From positions 186,001 to 250,000 of the forward strand of contig NZ_VFMM01000003.1 in assembly GCF_006715085.1 (NCBI RefSeq): a DNA stretch of 64,000 nt, in the 5' to 3' direction. Shown in pieces: positions 25,509 to 33,794 of this stretch (position 1 is its first letter; the number at the start of each line of letters is the position of its first letter). The stretch comes from Kribbella jejuensis. GTDB lineage: Bacteria; Actinomycetota; Actinomycetes; Propionibacteriales; Kribbellaceae. The translations under genes and the position numbers were made by a program. The notes below the pieces were generated by a model. That model searched no databases and had not been told where the DNA came from. It saw only the letters and a list, made by a program, of their open reading frames with translations.

Positions 25509-27506
25509 TCAGCGCGGGAGGAGATCCGCCTGCTGAAGTTGCTGCCAGATCTCGGACTGGTCGACGACCGCGACTCCGAGTTTCTCGGCCTTCGCGAGCT
25601 TGGACGCGCCGACATCCGCACCGGTGATGAGCAGATCCGTACTCGCCGACACCGACGACGCGATCGTCGCTCCGGCCCGTTCACACAAGCGCTGGAATGC
25701 CGGCCGGGCGACCTTCTCGCCGGAGCGCGGATCGCTGATCGCGCCGGTGACGACGACCGTCTTACCCGCCAGCGGGGCGCCCGCGGCAACGACCGGCGGC
25801 AGATCCTCCTCACGGACGTCGAGCGAAACGCCTGCGGCGCGTAGCCGTTCGAGCTCGGGACGCAACCGGGTCAGGTGCTCGATCAACGATGCCGCGACCT
25901 TGGGCCCGATGTCCTCGACCGCGACGAGGCCGTCCACGCCCGCGTCGGCGACCTCCTCCAGCGAACCGAATCCGGCCCGGCACAGGCGGGCCGCCGTGCC
26001 TTCGGATGCCATCGGGATCGCCAGGCCGATCAGTGCCCGGCGCAGGCCGACCTGACGGCTGGTGTCGATCGACTCGATCATCCGGGTGGCCGAGATCTCG
26101 CCGATCCGGTCGAACTCGAGCAGCCGCTCGGCCGTCAGGTGGTAGAAGTCCGACGGGTTCTCCAGGATGCCCGCGTCGGCGAGCCGTTCGATCCAGACGC
26201 CGCCGATCGCGTCGATGTCCGCCGCTGCGCGGGATGCCCAGTGGATCAGCCGCCGTACCGTCTGGGCCGGACAGGACACGTTCGTGCAGTACAGCTCGCG
26301 GCTGTTGCCCTGCTCGATCAGCGGCTGCTCGCACGACGGGCAGTGCGTCGGCGGCACGATGTCGCGCTCGGCGCCGGTGCGCTTCGACGCGTCCAGGACG
26401 CCGGCCACGAACGGGATCACGTCACCGGCCCGGCGGACCAGGACGGTGTCGCCGATCTTGATGTCCCGGGCGCGGATCACCTCCTGGTTCGCGAGCGTGG
26501 CGCGGGTGACCGTCGTACCGCCGACGAACACGGGCTCCAGCCAGGCGACCGGCGCGACCTTGCCGATCTTGCCGACGTCCCAGACCACGTCCGCCAGCAC
26601 GGTGGTCTTCTCCTCGGCGGCGAACTTGTACGCCAGCGCGCCGCGGGGCGAGCTGGACCTGGTACCCGCGGCGGCGAACGCGTCCCGGTCGGCGAGCCGC
26701 AGCACGGCGCCGTCGAGGTCGTAGTCGAGCTCGTTGCGCTGCTGCTCGATCGCCGAGATCGCCTTCTGTGCCTCGGCGGCGTCGGCGCAGTGCCGCATGT
26801 CGGCGGCGGTGAAGCCCATCGTTTGCAGGGCGCGTTCGAGGTCCGTGTCGGTGCTCTCCCGGTCGGTGAGCAGATCGAATGCGAGGAACTGCAACCGCCG
26901 CTCGGCAACCGTGGCCGGGTCCTTCGCCCGCAATGTGCCGGCCGCCGCGTTCCGCGGGTTGATCAGCGGCTTGTCCGGGTGCGCCGCGTTGTACGCCGCG
27001 AACGTGGACCGCAGCATCACCGCCTCACCGCGGACCTCGATCCGGTCCGGTACGTCGAGGCGGTCCGGGACGCCGTCCGCGAGCGCGCGTACCAGCGGAG
27101 TGACGTCGTCGCCGGTGGTCCCGTCGCCACGGGTGACCGCGCGGGCGAGCTGACCGTTCTCGTACACGAGCGCGAGCGAGAGCCCGTCCAGCTTCGGCAT
27201 CACCACCACCGACTGGCCGGGGAACCGGGCGAAGAACGCCTCGACCTGCTCGGGCTTGGTCGCCTTCTCGAGCGAGAGCATCGGTCGCGAGTGCCGTACC
27301 GGCGCGTGCAGGACGGCCGGCGCGCCGACCTGATCCAGCGGGTTCGGATCGGGTGTCAGCTCCGGATGGCTCGCGATCAGCCCCCGCAGTTCGTCCTCGA
27401 CCACGTCGTACTCGGCATCGGCCACCACCGGCTCACCCCGGTAGTACGCGTCCCGCAGTACGACGATCCGCTCCGCCAGCTCCTGAATCCGTTCCCCAAC
27501 GTCCAC
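25509..27506 (-). CDS. ligA: NAD+-dependent DNA ligase (LigA-type), divergent paralogue
   Basis: A 665-residue ligase. Domain Ia holds YYRGEPVVADAEYD; the adenylation domain has the AMP-lysine in PKLDG (K105 from the GTG start) and GDGTTGDDVTP; the OB fold, a four-Cys zinc site (CPSC then CTNVSCPAQ), HhH repeats (ALIGLAIPMASEGTAARL) and a C-terminal BRCT domain follow. It seals nicks using NAD+. Several signature segments differ from housekeeping actinobacterial LigA (for example HSRPMLSLEKATKPEQ), so it may be a second copy. GTG 27506 has AAGG 8 bases upstream; TTG 27536 is an alternative start. Divergent from the hypothetical gene at 27557. Confidence 0.93.
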   Translation of the reverse strand: MDVGERIQELAERIVVLRDAYYRGEPVVADAEYDVVEDELRGLIASHPELTPDPNPLDQVGAPAVLHAPVRHSRPMLSLEKATKPEQVEAFFARFPGQSVVVMPKLDGLSLALVYENGQLARAVTRGDGTTGDDVTPLVRALADGVPDRLDVPDRIEVRGEAVMLRSTFAAYNAAHPDKPLINPRNAAAGTLRAKDPATVAERRLQFLAFDLLTDRESTDTDLERALQTMGFTAADMRHCADAAEAQKAISAIEQQRNELDYDLDGAVLRLADRDAFAAAGTRSSSPRGALAYKFAAEEKTTVLADVVWDVGKIGKVAPVAWLEPVFVGGTTVTRATLANQEVIRARDIKIGDTVLVRRAGDVIPFVAGVLDASKRTGAERDIVPPTHCPSCEQPLIEQGNSRELYCTNVSCPAQTVRRLIHWASRAAADIDAIGGVWIERLADAGILENPSDFYHLTAERLLEFDRIGEISATRMIESIDTSRQVGLRRALIGLAIPMASEGTAARLCRAGFGSLEEVADAGVDGLVAVEDIGPKVAASLIEHLTRLRPELERLRAAGVSLDVREEDLPPVVAAGAPLAGKTVVVTGAISDPRSGEKVARPAFQRLCERAGATIASSVSASTDLLITGADVGASKLAKAEKLGVAVVDQSEIWQQLQQADLLPR

Positions 27507-27556
27507 GCCCAGGACCTTATCGGGCGTAGCCTGCAACTGGCGGCTAGGAGACTGTC

Positions 27557-28069
27557 ATGAATCAAGCCTTGCTGAACTCGTTGACCGATGCCGAGCGCCT
27601 GCTGGTGGCCGAGACCGAGCGGGACGCGTTGAAAGGCCTGGACGAGGACGGCCTGCTCGAGCTGCATCAGCGGATCCGGCAGGCCCGGACGAAGTACGTG
27701 AAGAACTACCGGCGCGCCGCGACGGCCGCGGTCAGCGAGGCCGGCGGCCGCGGGATGTCGTATCCGCGGAACCAGCGCGACCGCGACAAGGCCGAGCTGT
27801 TCGAGTCGGCGCTGGCCACTGTCAGCCGCGAGGTGGCCGCGGCCGCCCGGCGCGCGTCGGCCGAGCTGCGCGCCGAGCGCCTGGAAGCAGCCCGGGCCAC
27901 GAAGTCCGCAGCGCTGCCGGATGCACGGGCCGATGCGCCGGCCGAAGCAGCAGCGGCCGCGACGGTCGCCAGGCCGCGGGCGGCGAAGAAGACCACCGGT
28001 GGGCTGAAGAAGGACGCGTCGACCCGGGCGATGGGCGCCCGGCGTCAGGCCAAGCGCGACGCGCGCTGA
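27557..28069 (+). CDS. Basic, Ala/Lys-rich hypothetical protein
   Basis: A 170-residue protein. Residues 1-60 are helical and acidic (SLTDAERLLVAETERDALKGLDEDGLLELHQRIRQAR), the middle is a possible coiled coil, and the tail is Lys/Arg/Ala-rich (PRAAKKTTGGLKKDASTRAMGARRQAKRDAR), resembling nucleic-acid-binding tails of actinobacterial histone-like proteins. No named family is certain. ATG 27557 has AGGAG 6 bases upstream. It is divergent from the ligase gene with a 50-bp gap, so a shared promoter region is likely. Confidence 0.75.
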   Translation: MNQALLNSLTDAERLLVAETERDALKGLDEDGLLELHQRIRQARTKYVKNYRRAATAAVSEAGGRGMSYPRNQRDRDKAELFESALATVSREVAAAARRASAELRAERLEAARATKSAALPDARADAPAEAAAAATVARPRAAKKTTGGLKKDASTRAMGARRQAKRDAR

Positions 28070-28124
28070 ACCTCACCCGATTCGGAGGATCTCAGCAGCG
28101 TCTCCGGTCCGGTCTGCTGGTGCG

Positions 28125-28937
28125 GTGCGTCGAGGCAGACTGGCGAAGGCGGTGGTGATCGGCGCGGCCCTCATCACGGTGGGCCTCGCGTACGGCGTGC
28201 TGCTGCCCGGCGGCGCGGCCGGTGCGGACGGGCCGCAGTCCGACCAGGTCGAGGCCGGGCGCCGGCTGTTCGCGGTCGGCTGCGCGAGCTGCCACGGTCT
28301 GCACGCCGAGGGCGGGACGAACGGCGAAGGCCGGGTCACCGGACCCTCGCTGATCGGGGTCGGGGCGGCAGCGGTCGACTTCCAGGTCAGCACCGGACGC
28401 ATGCCGGCCACGCAGACCAATGCGCAGGTCCCGCAGAAGCCGCCGGTCTACAACCAGCAGGAGATCGACGCGCTGGCCGCGTACGTGGCGTCGCTCGCTC
28501 CAGGTCCCGCGGTGCCGGCGGCCGAGTCGTACGACGTCAGCAAGGCGACGCAGGCCGAGATCGCGCGCGGTGGGGAGTTGTTCCGCACAAACTGCACGGC
28601 CTGCCACAACTTCGCGGGCCGCGGCGGGGCGCTGCCGAACGGACGCTATGCACCCTCGTTGATGGGTACGACGCCGCGGAACATCTATCAGGCGATGCTG
28701 ACCGGTCCGCAGCAGATGCCGGTGTTCTCCGACAGCGTGCTGCTGCCCGAGGACAAGCGGGCGATCATCGCCTACATCGTTGCGCTGCAGCAGCAGAAGG
28801 ATCCGGGTGGCTTCCCGCTCGGGCGGCTCGGTCCGGTCTCGGAGGGACTGTGGGGCTGGGTGTTCGGCATCGGGCTGCTGGTGGCGGTCGCCGTCTGGAT
28901 CGGCGCGAAAGTGCCCCGGATCCGCCGCCCGCAGTAG
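28125..28937 (+). CDS. QcrC-like dihaem cytochrome c
   Basis: A 270-residue membrane cytochrome. After an N-terminal helix (about 8-28) come two class-I haem domains with CASCH (C53-H57) and CTACH (C157-H161); axial Met candidates follow each (for example near QQMPVFSD). A C-terminal helix (GLWGWVFGIGLLVAVAVWIGAKV) anchors it. The layout and the LGPVSEGLW sequence are those of QcrC, the cytochrome cc subunit of the actinobacterial bc1-aa3 supercomplex. However, no qcrA, qcrB or ctaE gene is next to it; a LuxR regulator follows instead. It may be an extra electron donor to the oxidase. The GTG start has only a weak ribosome site. Confidence 0.87.
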   Translation: MRRGRLAKAVVIGAALITVGLAYGVLLPGGAAGADGPQSDQVEAGRRLFAVGCASCHGLHAEGGTNGEGRVTGPSLIGVGAAAVDFQVSTGRMPATQTNAQVPQKPPVYNQQEIDALAAYVASLAPGPAVPAAESYDVSKATQAEIARGGELFRTNCTACHNFAGRGGALPNGRYAPSLMGTTPRNIYQAMLTGPQQMPVFSDSVLLPEDKRAIIAYIVALQQQKDPGGFPLGRLGPVSEGLWGWVFGIGLLVAVAVWIGAKVPRIRRPQ

Positions 28938-28967
28938 CTCCCGCGCTAGACCACTGCCCAAGTCGGC

Positions 28968-31679
28968 ATGAACCGGCTAGTCTCGAATTTCGGGAAGAAC
29001 CACGTCCACCCAGGGGAGGGGGGCGCGCGGGTGGCGGGCCGGAGGCTCGATCCGACGCACGAGGCAACCCGGCAGCCGGCGGAGGGGAGGACCCCGCGGC
29101 CGCCGCTGACACTCGTGACCCGCGAGCGGTTGCACGACGCTCTGGACCTCGGCGTACAGTCCCCGCTGACCATGGTCGTGGCACCGGCCGGAACCGGGAA
29201 GACGGTCCTGCTCTCGGACTGGGTGACCCGCCGACGCCGGTCCGGCCAATCGGTTCTTTGGGTACCAGGGCAGTCGCCCGGCGACCTGCACGAGCACCTC
29301 GACCGTGCCACCGGCGGCCAGGCCGAGCCGGATCCGGTCGTGATCGACGATGCCCACCTGCTGCCGCCGGCAGCCGTGGGTGAGCTGTGTCGCGTTCTCC
29401 AGGAGTCGCCGCAGTCCGTACGGCTGCTGCTGGCCGCCCGGTACGACCTTCCGATTCCCGTGTCCGAGCTGGAGATCAGAGGGCTGGCCCTGACCCTGCG
29501 GTCGCGGGACCTCCGCTTCACCGACGACGAGGCCACGCGTCTCGTCCGGGCGCACGCCGAGCGCGCGACCCCCGACGACATCGCGCTCGTCCAGGAGAAG
29601 GCCGCCGGCTGGGCGGCCGCTCTGGTGCTCGCCGCCCGGACCCTGCAGGCGTCCGGCGATGTCGTCTGGCCGCTGGCCAATCAGCGTCCAGTACTGGACC
29701 TGCTGCTCGGCGAGACGCTGAACACTCTCGACGAGCGGGTCCGGACAATGCTGCTCCGGACCTTCGGCGCGGTCTCGCTGACCGGGCAGCTGGCCGCCGT
29801 ACTGAGCGGTGACGCCGACGCCGGTGCGATGCTCGACGATCTCGCCGGCAGCGGCCTGCTGGTCACGGCGTACACCGACGACTCGGCGAACAGCCTGTCG
29901 TACCGCTACCACCCCTTGCTCGTCGAGCTGCTCCGCAGACGATTCGCCACCAGCCCCGAAGGCCACCAGCTGATCGTCACCGCGCAGCACCGCGCGGCCC
30001 TGTACTACCAGAGCCGCGGAGACACCGCGGCCGCGTTGCGCAGCGCGCTCGAGGCCGACGACGCAGAGCTTGTCGAGCGGCTGCTGCTCGACCACGGCCC
30101 TGCCCTCCTCGCAGCGGGCGAATCCGCACTGGTCGAAGCCGCCTTTGACGGGCTGCCGGCCGGATACGTCGAGGAGCACCCGCACCTGTTCGGTGTCCGC
30201 GGACTGCTGCGGCGGGTCGCGGGCGACGTGGCTGGTGCCGTCCTGGACGCGGCCGCGGCCGCCGAGAGCGTCACCGAGGCCGCAGCCTCGAGACCGGACA
30301 ACCAGGTGCCCGCCGCGGACGCCGCACTGCTGAGGCTGTGGGAATCGCGCTACGGCTGGCATGACGTCCATGCGGCGATCGGGCGGGCGCGATCCGTACT
30401 GGCACAAGCGCCGGCGGGTGACGGGAGTCCGCGAGCTGTTCTCGGACCGGAGCGACTGGCCTGGCTGTTGATCGAACTGGGTGCCGCGGAGATCTGGGCG
30501 GACCAGCAGGACGAGGCACTGGGCCATCTGGACGAAGCGCTCGTCACCGCACGGATGGCGGGCCACGATCAACTGATCGCGGGGGTGCTGGCCCATCGGG
30601 CCGTCGTACAGCACGTCCGCGGTCAGGTTCAGAACTCAGCCCAGTCCGCACAGGCCGCGCTGGACGTGGCGGGCGAGGACGGCCTTCCTGAGGAGTACGC
30701 CGTACGAGCCCAGGTCGTACTGGGATTCGCCGCGCTCAGCGAGCTCGACCTGGAGGCCGCCTGGCGGTACCACGAGGGGTCCGCCGAAGCCGAGGCCGCC
30801 GGATCCGACACCGTGGTCGCCGGGCTGCGTGCAGTACTGCGTACCGTGCTGCTGGTCGAGCAAGGCCGACTCAGCGAGGCGCTCACCGAGCTCACCAGCG
30901 ACCCGGTGGCAGCGGGACCACTGCCGTCGTACCTGTCGCGCGATCTCACGCTGCTGCGGTCCTGGGTGGCCGTCCTGCTCGGCGACCAACAGTCGCTCGA
31001 TCACCAGGTATCGGTCCTCGAGCGCAGCGGCCAGGCGGCCGAGGCCGAGCTCGTCCGGGCGATGACCGCGGTGATGCACGGCGACGCCGGAGCCGCGCTG
31101 AAGCTGATCGAGGCCGGCCTGGACCAGCCGGACGCGTATCCGCCGCTGGCTTCGGCCGCGGCGTCGTTCCGGACCATCCTGCTGGGCCGGACCGGCGACG
31201 ACTCGGCTGCTGACGCCGCACTGGTCGACACGCTGAACCGGGTCACGCCGCAGCGGATGCTGGCCGTACTCACGACGGCCGGCGGCGAACCCGCGTTCCT
31301 CGACCAGTTGCGCAGACACGTTGCCGGCCCGAATCCACATCCGTTCGCGGGTGTGGTGCTGGAGAAGTTGTCCGGCTACCGGTCCGGCTGGATCGAGGCC
31401 GGCGGGATGACGCCGCTGTCGCGGACCCGGTCGGACCCGCATCGCCCGCCGGCCCGGCGGATGGACGCGGTGGTGAACCGGGCCCGGATCCGGCTGACCG
31501 CCCGTGAGGCGGAGGTGCTCGAGCAGCTGGCGCTGGGCAACTCGTACGCCGAGATCGCGCAGGCACTGTTCATCACCGAGAACACGGTGAAGACGCACCT
31601 GATCTCTCTGTATCGCAAGCTCGGCGTGGAGAAACGGTCCGCCGCTTTGCGCACCGCGCGCAACGTCGGCCTGCTGTAG
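28968..31679 (+). CDS. Large ATP-binding LuxR-family regulator (MalT/LAL type)
   Basis: A 903-residue STAND-class regulator. Walker A is VAPAGTGKT and Walker B VVIDDAHLL in the N-terminal NTPase; a winged-helix and long helical TPR-like region follows (about 400-800); the C-terminal LuxR HTH is LTAREAEVLEQLALGNSYAEIAQALFITENTVKTHLISLYRKLGV. Such proteins bind an inducer and ATP, oligomerise and activate nearby genes. The operon at 31797 lies 117 bp downstream on the same strand and is a plausible target. The start is uncertain: ATG 28968 or a GTG about 60 bp later. Confidence 0.88.
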   Translation: MNRLVSNFGKNHVHPGEGGARVAGRRLDPTHEATRQPAEGRTPRPPLTLVTRERLHDALDLGVQSPLTMVVAPAGTGKTVLLSDWVTRRRRSGQSVLWVPGQSPGDLHEHLDRATGGQAEPDPVVIDDAHLLPPAAVGELCRVLQESPQSVRLLLAARYDLPIPVSELEIRGLALTLRSRDLRFTDDEATRLVRAHAERATPDDIALVQEKAAGWAAALVLAARTLQASGDVVWPLANQRPVLDLLLGETLNTLDERVRTMLLRTFGAVSLTGQLAAVLSGDADAGAMLDDLAGSGLLVTAYTDDSANSLSYRYHPLLVELLRRRFATSPEGHQLIVTAQHRAALYYQSRGDTAAALRSALEADDAELVERLLLDHGPALLAAGESALVEAAFDGLPAGYVEEHPHLFGVRGLLRRVAGDVAGAVLDAAAAAESVTEAAASRPDNQVPAADAALLRLWESRYGWHDVHAAIGRARSVLAQAPAGDGSPRAVLGPERLAWLLIELGAAEIWADQQDEALGHLDEALVTARMAGHDQLIAGVLAHRAVVQHVRGQVQNSAQSAQAALDVAGEDGLPEEYAVRAQVVLGFAALSELDLEAAWRYHEGSAEAEAAGSDTVVAGLRAVLRTVLLVEQGRLSEALTELTSDPVAAGPLPSYLSRDLTLLRSWVAVLLGDQQSLDHQVSVLERSGQAAEAELVRAMTAVMHGDAGAALKLIEAGLDQPDAYPPLASAAASFRTILLGRTGDDSAADAALVDTLNRVTPQRMLAVLTTAGGEPAFLDQLRRHVAGPNPHPFAGVVLEKLSGYRSGWIEAGGMTPLSRTRSDPHRPPARRMDAVVNRARIRLTAREAEVLEQLALGNSYAEIAQALFITENTVKTHLISLYRKLGVEKRSAALRTARNVGLL

Positions 31680-31796
31680 TCGGCGCTGTCAACGTGGATC
31701 ACCCGAATTGGAGGAGGCCCAGGACGGGCTCCGTTGATGGGATGAGCCGTCCGGCGCGGTGACACCGACGCGCCCCGAGGAGCCGAGGAGTTCGAG

Positions 31797-32279
31797 ATGA
31801 CCCATCTGGTGGTGCTCGGTCTGAACAGCCGCGAAGACGCCGAGCGTGTCATCCAGCTGACCGAGGACCTGGCCAAGCAGCAGCTGCTGCAACGCGACGA
31901 CGCGGCGTACGCGTACAAGGACGACAAGGGCAAGGTCCGCATCCAGCAGACCATCAACCTGACCGCCGCCGGAGCCACCAGCGGAGCGCTGTGGGGCACG
32001 CTGATCGGGCTCATTTTCCTGAACCCGATCGCCGGTCTCGCCGTCGGCGCCGCGTCCGGAGCGGTGGCCGGGAAGCTGACCGACGTAGGGATCAACGACG
32101 ACCTGATCAAGCAGGTCGGCCAGGAGCTGCAGGAAGGTCATGCCGCGGTGTTCCTGCTCGCCCGCTCCGCGACCGTGGACCGGGTGGTCGACGCGCTCAA
32201 GCCGTTCAGCCCGACGATCATCCAGACCAACCTGACCAAGGAACGCGAGGAAGAGCTGGTCCAGGCCCTGCAGAGCTGA
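31797..32279 (+). CDS. DUF1269 domain protein
   Basis: A 160-residue protein of the DUF1269 family: a Rossmann-like N-terminus (THLVVLGLNSREDAERVIQLTEDLAKQQLL), a central Gly/Ala-rich hydrophobic hairpin (ATSGALWGTLIGLIFLNPIAGLAVGAASGAVAGKL) that could insert in a membrane, and a C-terminal domain ending LTKEREEELVQAL. Function unknown; family members are often stress-linked. ATG 31797 has GAGGAG ribosome sites. It is the first gene of a tight operon, 15 bp before the aminopeptidase. The 117 bp upstream show no clear operator to me. Confidence 0.85.
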   Translation: MTHLVVLGLNSREDAERVIQLTEDLAKQQLLQRDDAAYAYKDDKGKVRIQQTINLTAAGATSGALWGTLIGLIFLNPIAGLAVGAASGAVAGKLTDVGINDDLIKQVGQELQEGHAAVFLLARSATVDRVVDALKPFSPTIIQTNLTKEREEELVQALQS

Positions 32280-32294
32280 CCCGGAGGAGGTTCG

Positions 32295-33794
32295 GTGAAC
32301 ACGGTGCTACCCGACTTCGACCCGATTCCGTCGAGCAGGCAGCGGATCCAGGTCCAGGTCACCACCCTCAAGCAGGCGGTCGACGAGGCGGACGCCCTCG
32401 CCGTACCGGTTGCCGCTGGCAACGAGCCGCCGGAGGAGCTGGGCGTGGACCTGGCCGGACTGAAGTCGGCCGGGTTCGCCGGGGACCGCGGTCGGACGCT
32501 GGTCCTGCCGCGCGCGGACGGGCCGGTCCGGGTCGCGGTCGGGATCGGTTCCGGCGACGTCGATGTCGCGCTGGTCCGGGACCTGGCCGCGGAGTTCGCG
32601 CGCGCGGTCCCGTGGCACCGCAAGCTCGCGATCGAGGTGGCCGACTTCGGCGTACCGGTCGCCGACTTCGCGCAGGCCGTCACCGAAGGCGTCCTGCTGG
32701 CCCGCTGGCGGTACTTCGTCGGCCGCGACGCCGACCGGCCGACGCTCGAATCCCTGCACATCGTGGCCTCCGACCAGGACACTGCAGAGGCCGGGGCCGG
32801 TGCTGAACGCGGGCGGATCGTCGCGGCGGCCTGCAGCCTCGGCCGCGACCTGGCCAACTGTCCCGCGACCACATTGTCCGCCGCCCGGATGGCCGACGTC
32901 GCCGTCGAGGTCGGTACGGCGGCCGGCCTCGAGGTGGAGATATTCGGCAAGGACGAGCTGATCGCGCTGGGCTGCGGTGGTCTCCTCGGGGTCAACCGGG
33001 GCAGTGTCGAGCCGCCGCGGATGATCCGGCTGCGCTACGTTCCCGACGAGCCGACCGGGCGGATCGCCCTGGTCGGCAAGGGCGTCATGTACGACTCCGG
33101 TGGCATCAGCTTGAAGCCGAGCGACGAGTCGCACGCGCAGATGAAGAACGACATGACCGGCGCCGCGGCCGTACTCAGCTCGATGACAGCGCTGCGGGAT
33201 CTCGGCTGCCGGACGGCCGTGACCGGCTACCTGATGTGTACCGACAACATGCCGTCCGGGTCCGCGATGAAGCTCGGCGACGTGCTGACGATCCACAACG
33301 GCACCACGGTCGAGGTGCTGAACACCGACGCCGAGGGGCGGCTGGTGATGGCCGACGCGCTGGCCATGGCGACCGAGGAGCCGGTCGACGCGATCGTCGA
33401 CATCGCCACGCTGACCGGCGCGTGCCTGCGCACGTTCGGGACCGAGATCGCCGGGGTGATGGGCAACGATCCGCGGGTCGTCGAGCAGCTGCGGCAGGCC
33501 GGCGACGTGGTGGACGAGCCGGTGTGGGAGCTGCCGCTGATCCGCTCGTACCGTTCCCAGCTCGACTCGGCGATCGCCGACCTGACCAACATGGGCGGCA
33601 TGAACGCCGGGTCGATCACCGCGGCGCTGTTCCTCGAGGAGTTCGTCGACGGCCGGCCCTGGGCGCATGTCGACATCGCCGGTACGGCGCAACTCCCGGC
33701 GCCGCGGACCTGGCGGAACAAGGGCGCGACCGGCTTCGGCACCAAGCTGCTGATCGAGTTCGCGCTCCGGTTCGCCCGGCCGGGAACGTCATGA
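32295..33794 (+). CDS. pepA: Leucyl aminopeptidase (M17 family)
   Basis: A 499-residue M17 metallo-aminopeptidase. The metal and catalytic site is intact: K262 in GKGVMYDSGG, the KNDMTGAAAV segment, and NTDAEGRL at about 343-350 with two metal-binding acids and the bicarbonate-site Arg. It removes N-terminal residues from short peptides in the cytosol as a hexamer. The GTG start at 32295 has GGAGGA 7 bases upstream. Its stop overlaps the AbgT-type transporter start by ATGA, suggesting that imported peptides are hydrolysed by it. Confidence 0.92.
   Translation: MNTVLPDFDPIPSSRQRIQVQVTTLKQAVDEADALAVPVAAGNEPPEELGVDLAGLKSAGFAGDRGRTLVLPRADGPVRVAVGIGSGDVDVALVRDLAAEFARAVPWHRKLAIEVADFGVPVADFAQAVTEGVLLARWRYFVGRDADRPTLESLHIVASDQDTAEAGAGAERGRIVAAACSLGRDLANCPATTLSAARMADVAVEVGTAAGLEVEIFGKDELIALGCGGLLGVNRGSVEPPRMIRLRYVPDEPTGRIALVGKGVMYDSGGISLKPSDESHAQMKNDMTGAAAVLSSMTALRDLGCRTAVTGYLMCTDNMPSGSAMKLGDVLTIHNGTTVEVLNTDAEGRLVMADALAMATEEPVDAIVDIATLTGACLRTFGTEIAGVMGNDPRVVEQLRQAGDVVDEPVWELPLIRSYRSQLDSAIADLTNMGGMNAGSITAALFLEEFVDGRPWAHVDIAGTAQLPAPRTWRNKGATGFGTKLLIEFALRFARPGTS

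Noticed and set aside
23966..25627. A 553-residue plus-strand frame opposite the DHA2 exporter
   Set aside because: Composition (long runs of Arg, His, Gln, Asp) marks it as antisense shadow of a clear transporter gene.
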